8,704 nt of DNA from HGM04593 sp045533955. GTDB lineage: Bacteria > Bacteroidota > Bacteroidia > Bacteroidales > Bacteroidaceae. The stretch spans positions 1 to 8,704 of the forward strand of contig JAZSIU010000080.1 in NCBI GenBank assembly GCA_045533955.1, given 5' to 3'. The position numbers and the translations under genes were made by a program. A model generated the notes under the pieces. It worked only from the letters and a program-made list of their open reading frames with translations. It ran no database searches and had not been told where the DNA came from. Each line of letters begins with the position of its first letter. The first letter of the stretch is position 1. Below, piece by piece: positions 1-7,260 of this stretch.

Positions 1-117
1 CAAAGATAACAACAAGCGAGCGGAAAATATGAAGTTTACTTCAATATTTTACAAAGCGAGCACAGAAAATCTTAGAGCGTAAGCTCAAAGATAACAACAA
101 AGCAAGAGCACAGAAAT
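1..117. repeat. End of an array of ~80-bp hairpin repeats (left block)
   Basis: This AT-rich stretch belongs to the same family as the repeats at 7261-7486, in the same orientation. The unit reads: CAAGCGAGCG, then a variable imperfect hairpin (arms 24-35 and 38-50, one bulged base), then AAAGCGAGCACAGAAAAT, then a small hairpin GAGC-GTAA-GCTC (75-86), then CAAAGATAACAA. The window opens in the tail of a preceding unit (CAAAGATAACAACAAGCGAG). A further unit follows at about 93-117 (AAAGCAAGAGCACAGAAAT) that has lost its variable hairpin. No protein gene is visible. The function is unknown; it could be a REP-like interspersed element or part of a small transcribed RNA. Confidence 0.7.
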
Positions 118-162
118 AATTTTAATTTATTCTTTTGCCGAGCCAATATTTTTAAAATAGGC

Positions 163-197
163 AAAAAAAAGGCGCGCCTCACAAAAAAGGCGCGCCC
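163..197 (-). terminator. Intrinsic terminator of the aldolase gene
   Basis: Read on the minus strand, two copies of the self-complementary octamer GGCGCGCC (189-196 and 171-178) form an 8-bp all-GC stem around a 10-nt loop. An uninterrupted run of eight T follows (163-170). It lies 28 bp beyond the aldolase stop codon, in the right orientation. This is a textbook rho-independent terminator, and very GC-rich for its surroundings. Confidence 0.9.
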
Positions 198-224
198 ATT
201 ACAGCTATATGTAATTAAAATAAA

Positions 225-1226
225 TTACTGAGCCAATTTGTTCTCAGAACCAAGAACATTCACAATCTTGTGGATGTACTGCTTTTTCATATTCTCGCGA
301 GCGGGACCAAGATACTTTCTGGGGTCGAACTCAGCAGGGTTAGTTGCGAATACCTCACGAACGGCAGCAGTCATAGCCAAACGGCTGTCGCTGTCGATGT
401 TAATCTTGCACACAGCAAGAGCAGCAGCCTTGCGAAGCTCCTCCTCGGGAATACCGATAGCATCCTTCAGTGCGCCACCATACTTATTGATAGTAGCAAC
501 CTCCTCCTGAGGAACAGAAGAAGAACCGTGAAGAACGATGGGGAATCCGGGAAGCTGCTCCATACAACCCTCGAGTACGTCGAATGCCAAGGGAGGAGGA
601 ACAAGGATACCATTCTCGTTACGTGTACACTGCTCGGGCTTGAACTTGTTAGCACCGTGCGATGTACCAATAGAGATAGCCAAGCTGTCGCAACCGGTCT
701 TGGTTACGAAGTCAACAACCTCCTCGGGACGTGTATAAGTGTGGTGCTCGGCAACAACGTCATCCTCAACACCTGCAAGGATACCAAGCTCACCCTCAAC
801 AGTAACATCATACTGATGAGCATACTCAACAACCTTCTTAGTCAAGGCAACATTCTCCTCATAGGGAAGGTGCGAACCGTCAATCATCACCGACGAGAAG
901 CCCATATCGATACAAGACTTGCAAAGCTCGAATGAGTTTCCGTGGTCGAGGTGAAGAACAATCTCGGGGTTAGCGCAACCAAGCTCCTTAGCATACTCAA
1001 CAGCACCCTCAGCCATATAACGGAGAAGAGTCTGGTTGGCATACTTACGAGCACCGCTTGATACCTGAAGAATAACGGGAGACTTTGTCTCAACAGCAGC
1101 CATCACAATAGCCTGAAGCTGCTCCATGTTGTTGAAGTTGAACGCGGGGATAGCATAACCACCCTTCATTGCTCTTGCGAACATATCACGAGTGTTCACA
1201 AGACCTAATTGTTTGTAATTAACCAT
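225..1226 (-). CDS. fba: Class II fructose-1,6-bisphosphate aldolase
   Basis: This 333-residue cytoplasmic zinc enzyme cleaves fructose-1,6-bisphosphate to dihydroxyacetone phosphate and glyceraldehyde-3-phosphate, and runs in reverse in gluconeogenesis. Family marks in order: HLDHG (Asp94 proposed catalytic, His95 zinc ligand), GELG with Glu146, GTSHG with His190, LHGSS with His233 (both zinc ligands by analogy with E. coli FbaA), and KINIDSD at 274-280, matching the substrate-binding Asn/Asp segment. Length is normal for the family. The start MVNYKQLG is preferred over an in-frame Met at 1268, because that codon lies next to the predicted -7 box and would leave no leader. The gene is monocistronic, with its own promoter and terminator. 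Codon choice (ATC/ATT for Ile, apparently no ATA) suggests high expression, unlike the neighbouring operon. Sugar specificity is assigned by family resemblance; tagatose-bisphosphate aldolases share this fold. Confidence 0.95.
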   Translation of the reverse strand: MVNYKQLGLVNTRDMFARAMKGGYAIPAFNFNNMEQLQAIVMAAVETKSPVILQVSSGARKYANQTLLRYMAEGAVEYAKELGCANPEIVLHLDHGNSFELCKSCIDMGFSSVMIDGSHLPYEENVALTKKVVEYAHQYDVTVEGELGILAGVEDDVVAEHHTYTRPEEVVDFVTKTGCDSLAISIGTSHGANKFKPEQCTRNENGILVPPPLAFDVLEGCMEQLPGFPIVLHGSSSVPQEEVATINKYGGALKDAIGIPEEELRKAAALAVCKINIDSDSRLAMTAAVREVFATNPAEFDPRKYLGPARENMKKQYIHKIVNVLGSENKLAQ

Positions 1227-1275
1227 AATATATACTTTTAAAGTAAAAAAATAATTTAGTATATCCAATTTTGTG

Positions 1276-1283
1276 CGAAGATA
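1276..1283 (-). promoter_or_regulatory. -7 box of the aldolase promoter
   Basis: On the minus strand TATCTTCG matches the Bacteroidetes -7 element TAnnTTTG with one change. It sits about 50 nt upstream of the chosen ATG at 1226 and implies a leader of roughly 40 nt. No good TTTG is seen at the -33 position; the 20-21 nt spacing lands on CTTAAG. The call rests on the -7 box and its placement. Confidence 0.5.
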
Positions 1284-1427
1284 GTAAATAATTTCTTTAC
1301 TTACTTAAGAAACAACGCAAATTTATATAAAAAAGTTACTCACGACGCAACAAACAACAACACTCCACACTACAAATGCGCCCACTCCGCCGTCTCGCCC
1401 GAAAAAAGAAGCTATCCTCCTTTTAAA

Positions 1428-1459
1428 TTTGTATTTTTCGTACAAATACACTATTTTTG
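1428..1459 (+). promoter_or_regulatory. Promoter of the udk operon
   Basis: TTTG (1428-1431), a 20-nt spacer and TATTTTTG (1452-1459) match the Bacteroidetes housekeeping promoter exactly (TTTG / N19-21 / TAnnTTTG). Transcription should begin about 1465, just before the MITE-like element at 1470, giving udk a leader of about 205 nt. A 7-bp inverted repeat, ATTTGTA (1427-1433) and TACAAAT (1441-1447), overlaps the -33 box and spacer and could be an operator. The rest of the aldolase-side intergenic DNA (1284-1426) shows nothing recognisable. Confidence 0.7.
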
Positions 1460-1469
1460 CTCATATTTA

Positions 1470-1656
1470 GAGGTTGTTTAAATTTATATCGCCAAGTTTT
1501 TTATGCGTCAAGAACAGGACGTTTTTCTATTTTTAAAAAGAACATAGCGGGCTATGCAACTGCAAAAAAAGAGAAAAACAGACATCTTTGAATATAAAAA
1601 AGCGAAGATAATGCAGCCTCCATATAGCTCCCATTTTTAAAAATTTAAACAGCCAC
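1470..1656. mobile_element. MITE-like palindromic element in the udk leader
   Basis: The ends are inverted repeats: GAGGTTGTTTAAATTT at the left and AAATTTAAACAGCCAC at the right, two mismatches in 16. The trinucleotide TTA flanks both ends (1467-1469 and 1657-1659), consistent with a target duplication. The interior continues as an imperfect palindrome: TTTTTTAT near 1497 faces ATAAAAAA near 1595, TTTTTCT near 1523 faces AGAAAAA near 1571, and CATAGC / GCTATG close the apex near 1545. No transposase is encoded. The element would be transcribed within the udk leader and end 15 bp before the start codon. The family could not be assigned. A non-mobile conserved hairpin leader is the alternative. 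Confidence 0.6.
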
Positions 1657-1671
1657 TTAAGGCACAATTAT

Positions 1672-2277
1672 ATGTATATAATAGGTATTGCAGGCGGGAC
1701 AGCCTCGGGAAAGACCACCGTCGTAAAAGAGATAGTAAACTCACTACCCGCAGGCGAGGTAGTAGTAATTCCCCAAGACTCATACTATAAAGACAGCAGC
1801 CACGTCCCCGTCGAGGAGCGTCAGCTGATAAATTTCGACCACCCCGACGCATTCGATTGGGAGCTGATGGTCGGGCAACTCACGATGCTTCGCAACGGTC
1901 TTGCCATCGACCAGCCCACCTACTCGTACATTACCTGCACCCGCCAACCCGAGACCATTCACATCGAGCCGCGCAAGATAATAATTATAGAAGGCATAAT
2001 GGCACTCGTCAGCCCCCAACTGCGCGAGCTTATGGACCTTAAAATCTTTGTCGATGCCGAGGCCGACGACCGCCTCATACGCCTCATACGCCGCGACATA
2101 GTCGAGCGCGGCCGCACCCCCGAGATGGTACTCTCGCGTTACGAGCGCATAGTAAAGGCAATGCACGACGAATTTATCGAACCCACAAAAAAATATGCCG
2201 ACATAATAATTCCGCAGGGTGGCAGCAACACAAAAGCCATAAGAGCCTTGCAGATGGCAATACAATCCTTCCTCTAA
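1672..2277 (+). CDS. udk: Uridine kinase (uridine/cytidine monophosphokinase)
   Basis: This 201-residue cytoplasmic enzyme of pyrimidine salvage phosphorylates uridine and cytidine to UMP and CMP. It shows the P-loop GGTASGKT at residues 8-15, the nucleoside-binding segment IPQDSYYKD (33-41, with Asp36 the expected catalytic acid), NFDHPDAFDW (54-63), the QPTYSYITCTR segment (81-91), IIIIEGIMAL (103-112), and the arginine-rich lid DDRLIRLIRRDIVERGR (132-148). The length is typical of bacterial Udk. ATG 1672 is the only start that keeps the strand before the P-loop; no Shine-Dalgarno site is visible, as usual in this phylum. It leads a three-gene operon, and its message probably carries the palindromic element at 1470-1656. 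Ile codons are often ATA, unlike the aldolase gene. Confidence 0.95.
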   Translation: MYIIGIAGGTASGKTTVVKEIVNSLPAGEVVVIPQDSYYKDSSHVPVEERQLINFDHPDAFDWELMVGQLTMLRNGLAIDQPTYSYITCTRQPETIHIEPRKIIIIEGIMALVSPQLRELMDLKIFVDAEADDRLIRLIRRDIVERGRTPEMVLSRYERIVKAMHDEFIEPTKKYADIIIPQGGSNTKAIRALQMAIQSFL

Positions 2278-2292
2278 AAATTACACAGCACT

Positions 2293-3027
2293 ATGTTCAA
2301 AGGCAGCGGATACTCCATTACGCTACTGTTACTATTCATTATCGTAGCAATGAGTGGCGACAGAGTGTTTGCCCCACCCACCCCTCAGGCTCCGACTGTG
2401 AAACGACAAATATCCCCCTACGTCGAAATTTCCCCCTTCGACCACCATTTTCGTGCAGCCAGCGACAGCCTCTTCAGTTGGGATTGGAAACTGCTGGCCG
2501 CAATAGCCTTTACCGAGTCGCGCTTCGACAGCACCGCACAGTCCGAGGCCGGTGCCCGCGGCGTAATGCAAGTGATGCCCCGCACCCTGCGCGGCACCGG
2601 CGTCCCCGACTCACTCTTTATGGAGCCCCGAAGCAATATAATGGCCGCCGCCACCCTACTGAAAGAGCTCAACCACGTATATCGTCGCATAAAAACCCCC
2701 GACGAGCGCCTCTCATTTATTTTAGCCTCGTACAACGCCGGAGCAGGCCACATAAACGACGCAATGCGCCTTGCACAAAAATATGGCCGCAACCGCTACA
2801 AATGGGAGCACAATGTCGATACCTTCTTAACACTGAAAAGCCGTCCCGAATATTACACCGACAGCCTCTGCCGCAACGGCGAGCTGAAAGATTGGCGTCA
2901 GACAATTCAATTTGTAAAAAAAGTACGCCGCACGTGGAGCAGATACCGCAAGATGCAAGAGAGATACAGCGACTCCATATACACCATACTTCAGAGCGAC
3001 AGCACCGCCGAGCTTATGCGAATATAA
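2293..3027 (+). CDS. Membrane-anchored SLT-type lytic transglycosylase
   Basis: The 244-residue protein has a short basic N-terminus, then a hydrophobic segment at about residues 9-20 that would act as a signal anchor or signal peptide. No lipobox cysteine is seen. The catalytic domain follows: AFTESRFD with the expected catalytic Glu75, GARGVMQVMP (87-96, the family GLMQ motif) and ASYNAGAGHI (145-154, the AYNAG motif). Enzymes of this family cleave the MurNAc-GlcNAc bond of peptidoglycan non-hydrolytically, giving 1,6-anhydro ends, in the periplasm. The domain resembles that of Slt/MltF-like proteins, but the solute-binding domain of true MltF is missing, so no symbol is given. It begins 15 bp after udk and ends 2 bp before the helicase gene, so it is co-transcribed with both. 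The tail after residue 200 is charged and unassigned. Confidence 0.88.
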   Translation: MFKGSGYSITLLLLFIIVAMSGDRVFAPPTPQAPTVKRQISPYVEISPFDHHFRAASDSLFSWDWKLLAAIAFTESRFDSTAQSEAGARGVMQVMPRTLRGTGVPDSLFMEPRSNIMAAATLLKELNHVYRRIKTPDERLSFILASYNAGAGHINDAMRLAQKYGRNRYKWEHNVDTFLTLKSRPEYYTDSLCRNGELKDWRQTIQFVKKVRRTWSRYRKMQERYSDSIYTILQSDSTAELMRI

Positions 3028-3029
3028 AA

Positions 3030-5987
3030 ATGAGAGAGAAACTGCGCGTACAAATAACCGTTGTCTCGTGGGAGGGAGGCAGCATCAGCGGCACCGACGG
3101 CAACGGACACACGGTAAACACCCTTCTGCCCGAGGCCGATTGTTACCACACACTGCCGACACTCCTAAAGAAAGGCTGTCGGCTGAACCTACTCTCTTGT
3201 CGTCAAAACAAAGATGGCACACTGCTACCCCGCGACATAATCTATCACCCCGACTGTCTGATAGATATTTCGGCACTCGCACGCTGTATTCAACCCTACG
3301 GCAGCCCCCCTATGGGCTACATACTCAACCTATTGGAGAGTACCGACGAGAGTTCGGCGCGCCTGCTGGGCGAGGCCGCCAACATCTTCCTCGACAACTG
3401 TGTCAACTCCCGCCACGGCTCGCCCGCCGACTACCGCCGCTCGATGGAGACCTTCTTCCGCGAGTACCCCTTGCAACTATCCGTCTGCCCCGACATTGAC
3501 AAAAGATTCTTCGACGACGCCTTTGCACAATTCTGCAACATACAACAAAAAATGGGCACACAAGCCATCGAATCGTCCGAGGGCTACCAACGAGAGAGCA
3601 TACAGATTGAGCCATCCTTCTTCTGCGAGGCGCTGGGTCTTCAAGGACGTATCGACCTACTGCAAGGCAACAGCTCGATGCTCATAGAGCTAAAATCGGG
3701 TAAGGCCGACGAATACCGCGGCGGCCCCAAAGAGGAGCATCGCCTGCAAATGTCGCTCTACCGCGAGATGCTCAGCTACTCGCTGGGCACCCCACGCAAC
3801 AACATCCGCGCAATGCTTTTTTACTCGCGCTACCCACGCTTTTTTGTCGAGCAGTCCAACGCCACACAGATAAGCAGTGCACTTATGTTGCGCAACCACA
3901 TAGTGAGCCTGCTCGAGCAGATGTGCAGCGACGGCCTATACAACAAACTCAAAAACCTATCGCCCGACGACCTCAACACACGCGGCGACCACGGCCGTCT
4001 GTGGAGCAACTACATACGCCCACGCATAGAAAAAATATTACAACCCATCCACGAGGCCGACGAGCTTCTGCGCCAATATATCTTCGGCAATATAGCCTTT
4101 GTTGCACGCGAAATGATGATAGCCAAAGTAGGCGGCCCCGGCACAAGCATCGAGACAAGAAAAGCGCAGAAGCGCAGCTGCTTCGCCGACGTATGGCGCG
4201 CCCCCTTGAGCGAAAAAATAGAAGAAGGCAACATACTCACGGGCCTCAGCATCCTCAGCCTCGTAAGGGACGACGAGAGCGACAGCATCACCGACATCAC
4301 CTTTGCCATCGAAACAAGCAGCGACCACTTTTACCCCAATTTCCGCGCAGGCGACACAGTCTTTTTCTATCGCCTCGAGAGCGCCGGCGACACAGCCACC
4401 AACCAACAAGTAACACGCGGCACCCTCACCGCCATAAGCCCCACCCGGGCGACGCTGCATCTAAGGCACAAACAGCAGGGGCACACCCTATACTCCGAAG
4501 CCTCGCGCTACGCAATAGAGCACGACCATTTGGACAGCACCTTCCGTGCATCCCTGCGCGACCTATACAGCCTGCTCGATGCCCCCAAAGAGCGCACCAA
4601 CCTACTGCTCGCGCGCCGTCTGCCCCGCTTCGACACAAGCCGCACCCTTGCACGCAGCTACGGCAGCGAATATCTCGACAAAATAGTGCTAAAGGCCAAA
4701 CAAGCCGACGACCTTTTTATGCTCGTAGGCCCCCCCGGAACAGGAAAAACCTCACAAGCCCTGAGCAGCATAGTGCGCGAATTTTACAGCGACCCCACAC
4801 AGAACATACTCTTAGCCTCATACACCAACCGCGCCGTCGATGAAATATGTCAAGCACTCGAGCAACTGCCCGAGGCACCGCATTACATACGCATCGGCAG
4901 CGAGCAGAGCTGTCAGCCGCAATACAGCCCCCGCCTGCTAAAGAACAGCATCTTACAATGCAAAAACCGCGAACAGATACGCCACGCAATGCAACAGACA
5001 CGCATCTTTGTGGGTACAATTGCCTCGCTCACCGCACGCAAAGAGCTCTTCAAACTAAAGAAATTCCAGCGAGCAATAATCGACGAAGCCACACAGATAT
5101 TAGAGTCGCAACTATCGGGACTTTTGGCCGCCGTCTCACCCGACGGCAGCCCGGCCATAGAGCGCTTCATCCTGATAGGCGACCCCAAACAACTGCCCGC
5201 CGTCGTTGCACAGAGCCCCAAAGAGAGCCGTGTCGAGAGCCCCACTCTGCAAGCAATAGGCATAAACGACTACGGAACATCACTCTTCGAGCGCCTTTTC
5301 AGTTACTATCACGACAAAGGCATCGAGGGGCTCAGCCACACACTCAACCGTCAGGGACGAATGCATCCCACAGTCTCAACCTTTGCCAATCGCCACTTTT
5401 ACAACAACACACTGCACCCCATTCCCCTGCCCCATCAGACCGAGGCTGCCACATTCGACGCATACAACGCCGAGAGCCCCATACAGACAATTCTGGCCAC
5501 CCGTCGCGCAGCCTTTATCGCAACCGAGCGCCCGCCGCAAGCCGAAGAGAGCGAAAAGGTCAACCGCAGCGAAGCCCTTGCAATGGCACAATTTGTAAAA
5601 GAATATTACAGCCTCATAAAAAGCAACAACAAAGAGTGGAATCCCGCACAGCAGATAGGCATAATAGTCCCCTTCCGCAACCAGATAGCAATGGTGGCAC
5701 ACGCCATTGCCGCACTCTCCCTGCCACTGAGCGAGCAGATAATCATCGACACCGTCGAGCGCTATCAAGGCTCGCAACGCGAAATGATACTCTTCGGGAC
5801 AACAATCACACACCCACGACAGATTGAGACAATATCAAGCCCCATAATCGACCCCGACGGCACACTCATCGACCGCAAGCTCAATGTAGCCCTCACCCGC
5901 GCCCGCCGTCAGATGTACATATTCGGTAACAACGAAGCACTATCGGCCTCGCCGCTCTATCGAGCCCTTATGGACGAGCTTACGTAA
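3030..5987 (+). CDS. Dna2-like PD-(D/E)XK nuclease / SF1B helicase fusion
   Basis: The 985-residue protein carries two enzymes. Residues ~200-250 form a RecB/Cas4-type nuclease core: GRIDLL (Asp209), LIELKSGK (Glu220, Lys222) and QMSLY (Gln240, Tyr244). From ~555 follows a UPF1/Dna2-type helicase: motif I GPPGTGKT (567-574), Ia ASYTNRAVDE, II DEAT (685-688), III GDPKQLP (717-723), RMHP (777-780), V ERYQGSQ (910-916) and VI NVALTRARR (952-960). The ~1-200 region and the ~300-555 linker are unassigned. Expected role: ATP-driven unwinding coupled to cleavage of flapped or broken DNA ends; a nucleic-acid defence role cannot be excluded. The Cys cluster of Fe-S Cas4/Dna2 nucleases is not apparent: only Cys299 follows the QxxxY motif closely. 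The start ATG lies 2 bp after the previous stop. A longer in-frame opening to 2478 overlaps the transglycosylase and is rejected. Confidence 0.88.
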   Translation: MREKLRVQITVVSWEGGSISGTDGNGHTVNTLLPEADCYHTLPTLLKKGCRLNLLSCRQNKDGTLLPRDIIYHPDCLIDISALARCIQPYGSPPMGYILNLLESTDESSARLLGEAANIFLDNCVNSRHGSPADYRRSMETFFREYPLQLSVCPDIDKRFFDDAFAQFCNIQQKMGTQAIESSEGYQRESIQIEPSFFCEALGLQGRIDLLQGNSSMLIELKSGKADEYRGGPKEEHRLQMSLYREMLSYSLGTPRNNIRAMLFYSRYPRFFVEQSNATQISSALMLRNHIVSLLEQMCSDGLYNKLKNLSPDDLNTRGDHGRLWSNYIRPRIEKILQPIHEADELLRQYIFGNIAFVAREMMIAKVGGPGTSIETRKAQKRSCFADVWRAPLSEKIEEGNILTGLSILSLVRDDESDSITDITFAIETSSDHFYPNFRAGDTVFFYRLESAGDTATNQQVTRGTLTAISPTRATLHLRHKQQGHTLYSEASRYAIEHDHLDSTFRASLRDLYSLLDAPKERTNLLLARRLPRFDTSRTLARSYGSEYLDKIVLKAKQADDLFMLVGPPGTGKTSQALSSIVREFYSDPTQNILLASYTNRAVDEICQALEQLPEAPHYIRIGSEQSCQPQYSPRLLKNSILQCKNREQIRHAMQQTRIFVGTIASLTARKELFKLKKFQRAIIDEATQILESQLSGLLAAVSPDGSPAIERFILIGDPKQLPAVVAQSPKESRVESPTLQAIGINDYGTSLFERLFSYYHDKGIEGLSHTLNRQGRMHPTVSTFANRHFYNNTLHPIPLPHQTEAATFDAYNAESPIQTILATRRAAFIATERPPQAEESEKVNRSEALAMAQFVKEYYSLIKSNNKEWNPAQQIGIIVPFRNQIAMVAHAIAALSLPLSEQIIIDTVERYQGSQREMILFGTTITHPRQIETISSPIIDPDGTLIDRKLNVALTRARRQMYIFGNNEALSASPLYRALMDELT

Positions 5988-6104
5988 TTCCTCTTTCCCT
6001 CAACCCCGAGAGAGAAAGAAGATTACAACAGCACACAATCGGCCGGAGCGCACACAAGAGCGCACCCAAAAAGAATCCTAAAAAGCAAAAAGAAAAAATC
6101 CCTA
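5988..6104. other. Convergent intergenic spacer, no clear terminator
   Basis: This gap separates the ends of two convergent genes. A weak hairpin (CTTTCCCTC with GAGAGAAAG, 5996-6018, one mismatch) follows the helicase stop but has no T-run. A direct repeat GAGCGCAC occurs twice near 6046-6066. An A-rich run at 6079-6097 would be T-rich for the minus-strand gene but lacks a preceding stem. Termination here is undecided. Confidence 0.4.
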
Positions 6105-7214
6105 TCACCCTTTGACAAAGGAGATAATAGTATTCACCGCCTCATCGGGCTCATCGGTGAGTTCGAGCAGCAGATTCTTATAGCACCCTTTACAATTTAG
6201 CTCCCTCAGCAGATTATACACAGGGAACCTCCGCGTCCAATAATCACTGCCAAAAAATACCATCGGGCTTGCGTAGCCGCAAGTAAGATAGTGATTCTGT
6301 GCCGCATCCTGAAAAATCTCCTGCATAGTGCCGGCGCTTCCGGGCGAATATATCACCCCACCCTTTGCGATAGTCAGCAGGCCATCCTCGCGTATGCTGT
6401 TATCGAAATATTTTGCAATATGCGTGGCAAAAGGTGTTGCAGGCTCGTGTCCATAGAACCACGTAGGAATACCGATGCTGCAAAAATCCTCTACACGCGG
6501 CAGGCGTTCCATCACCTCAAAAGCCGATGGCAACCAGCCATCATCCTTATACGAGGCGTACGGCAAGAGAAGAGCAAGTGCCTCATCGACAGCCTCGTCG
6601 GGACGTCCCGCAAGCCACGCACCCAGATGAGTAGCCTCCATCGCCCCGGGCCCGCCACCCGTAACCATAAGCGCGCCGCGCTCGGTAAGATGCTTACCCA
6701 TAAGCACCACACTGCGATAAACAGCGTCGGTGCGCAAAAGAGCGTGTCCACCCATCACAGCCACCACACTACGCTCGTCGTAACGCGCAAGCAGGTCGTG
6801 CAACGCATCGCTCATCGAGTGGTCGTGCAGCGTGCGCGCAATAGTCTCGGCAATATCACTCGCCTGCTTCCCTCTACCCATATAATGAGCATACACCCTT
6901 GCATCGTAGCAAAGAGCGTAACTATCGGCACACTCGGGATTATAGCCACTGTAAAGTTCGGCAGGCGAATAGAGCCGCGCACGGAACATATTATAAGGAA
7001 CATTCATTTTGGGAAACAGCAAACAATCATCGTCCAAGCAGCGACGAACCTCCTCGGGCAGTGTACAGCCCAAGAACAGACAATCGGCGAACCGACACTG
7101 AATAGCCTCGCGCCCAAACTCAATATTCTGAAAAGCATAGTGGCGGAACACCTTGCCCGGCACCATAAGAGTAGCCACAGCCTCGTAGCTCTCAATCTCA
7201 ATATAATTATCCAT
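6105..7214 (-). CDS. LOG-family Rossmann protein (putative nucleotide phosphoribohydrolase)
   Basis: The 369-residue cytoplasmic protein carries both signatures of the LOG / 'lysine decarboxylase-like' family: GGGPGAMEAT at residues 186-195 and PGSAGTMQE at 291-299 (family PGGxGTxxE, with Ser for the second Gly). Studied members hydrolyse nucleoside 5'-monophosphates to base plus ribose-5-phosphate, in cytokinin activation or purine turnover; old 'lysine decarboxylase' labels are wrong. About 150 residues precede the Rossmann domain, so this is longer than the ~190-residue minimal LOG proteins and nearer in plan to PpnN-type enzymes; that N-terminal part is not recognised. The ATG at 7214 is chosen over an upstream TTG at 7241, which would fall at the predicted transcription start. 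The gene stands alone, converging on the helicase gene. Substrate is unknown. Confidence 0.82.
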   Translation of the reverse strand: MDNYIEIESYEAVATLMVPGKVFRHYAFQNIEFGREAIQCRFADCLFLGCTLPEEVRRCLDDDCLLFPKMNVPYNMFRARLYSPAELYSGYNPECADSYALCYDARVYAHYMGRGKQASDIAETIARTLHDHSMSDALHDLLARYDERSVVAVMGGHALLRTDAVYRSVVLMGKHLTERGALMVTGGGPGAMEATHLGAWLAGRPDEAVDEALALLLPYASYKDDGWLPSAFEVMERLPRVEDFCSIGIPTWFYGHEPATPFATHIAKYFDNSIREDGLLTIAKGGVIYSPGSAGTMQEIFQDAAQNHYLTCGYASPMVFFGSDYWTRRFPVYNLLRELNCKGCYKNLLLELTDEPDEAVNTIISFVKG

Positions 7215-7248
7215 AGTGTTTGTGATTGTCGTGCGTAGCAAACTTAAG

Positions 7249-7256
7249 CAAAAATA
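7249..7256 (-). promoter_or_regulatory. -7 box of the LOG gene promoter
   Basis: On the minus strand TATTTTTG is a perfect Bacteroidetes -7 box, about 35 nt upstream of the ATG at 7214. The -33 region then falls inside the first 80-bp repeat unit (from 7261), where only a CTTG with a slightly long spacer is found. The repeat therefore probably supplies or abuts the upstream promoter half. Confidence 0.5.
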
Positions 7257-7260
7257 GTAA

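Noticed and set aside
1227..1268. 14-residue N-terminal extension of the aldolase
   Set aside because: The upstream Met falls at the expected transcription start, and the extension (MDILNYFFTLKVYI) has no counterpart in the family.
1469..1657. Riboswitch in the udk leader
   Set aside because: The end repeats, flanking TTA and foldback symmetry fit a small palindromic element better, and no known aptamer motif was recognised.
2478..3029. 184-codon upstream extension of the helicase frame
   Set aside because: It overlaps the transglycosylase gene in another frame, has an Arg/His/Pro-rich composition typical of a shadow frame, and an ATG sits 2 bp after the previous stop.
3923..5827. Long Arg/His/Pro-rich plus-strand frames (306 and 326 codons) inside the helicase gene
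   Set aside because: They are +1-type shadows of the helicase reading frame with no recognisable domain.
6291..7238. 315-codon plus-strand open frame
   Set aside because: It is antisense to the LOG gene, whose Rossmann motifs are clear; the composition is typical of an opposite-strand shadow.
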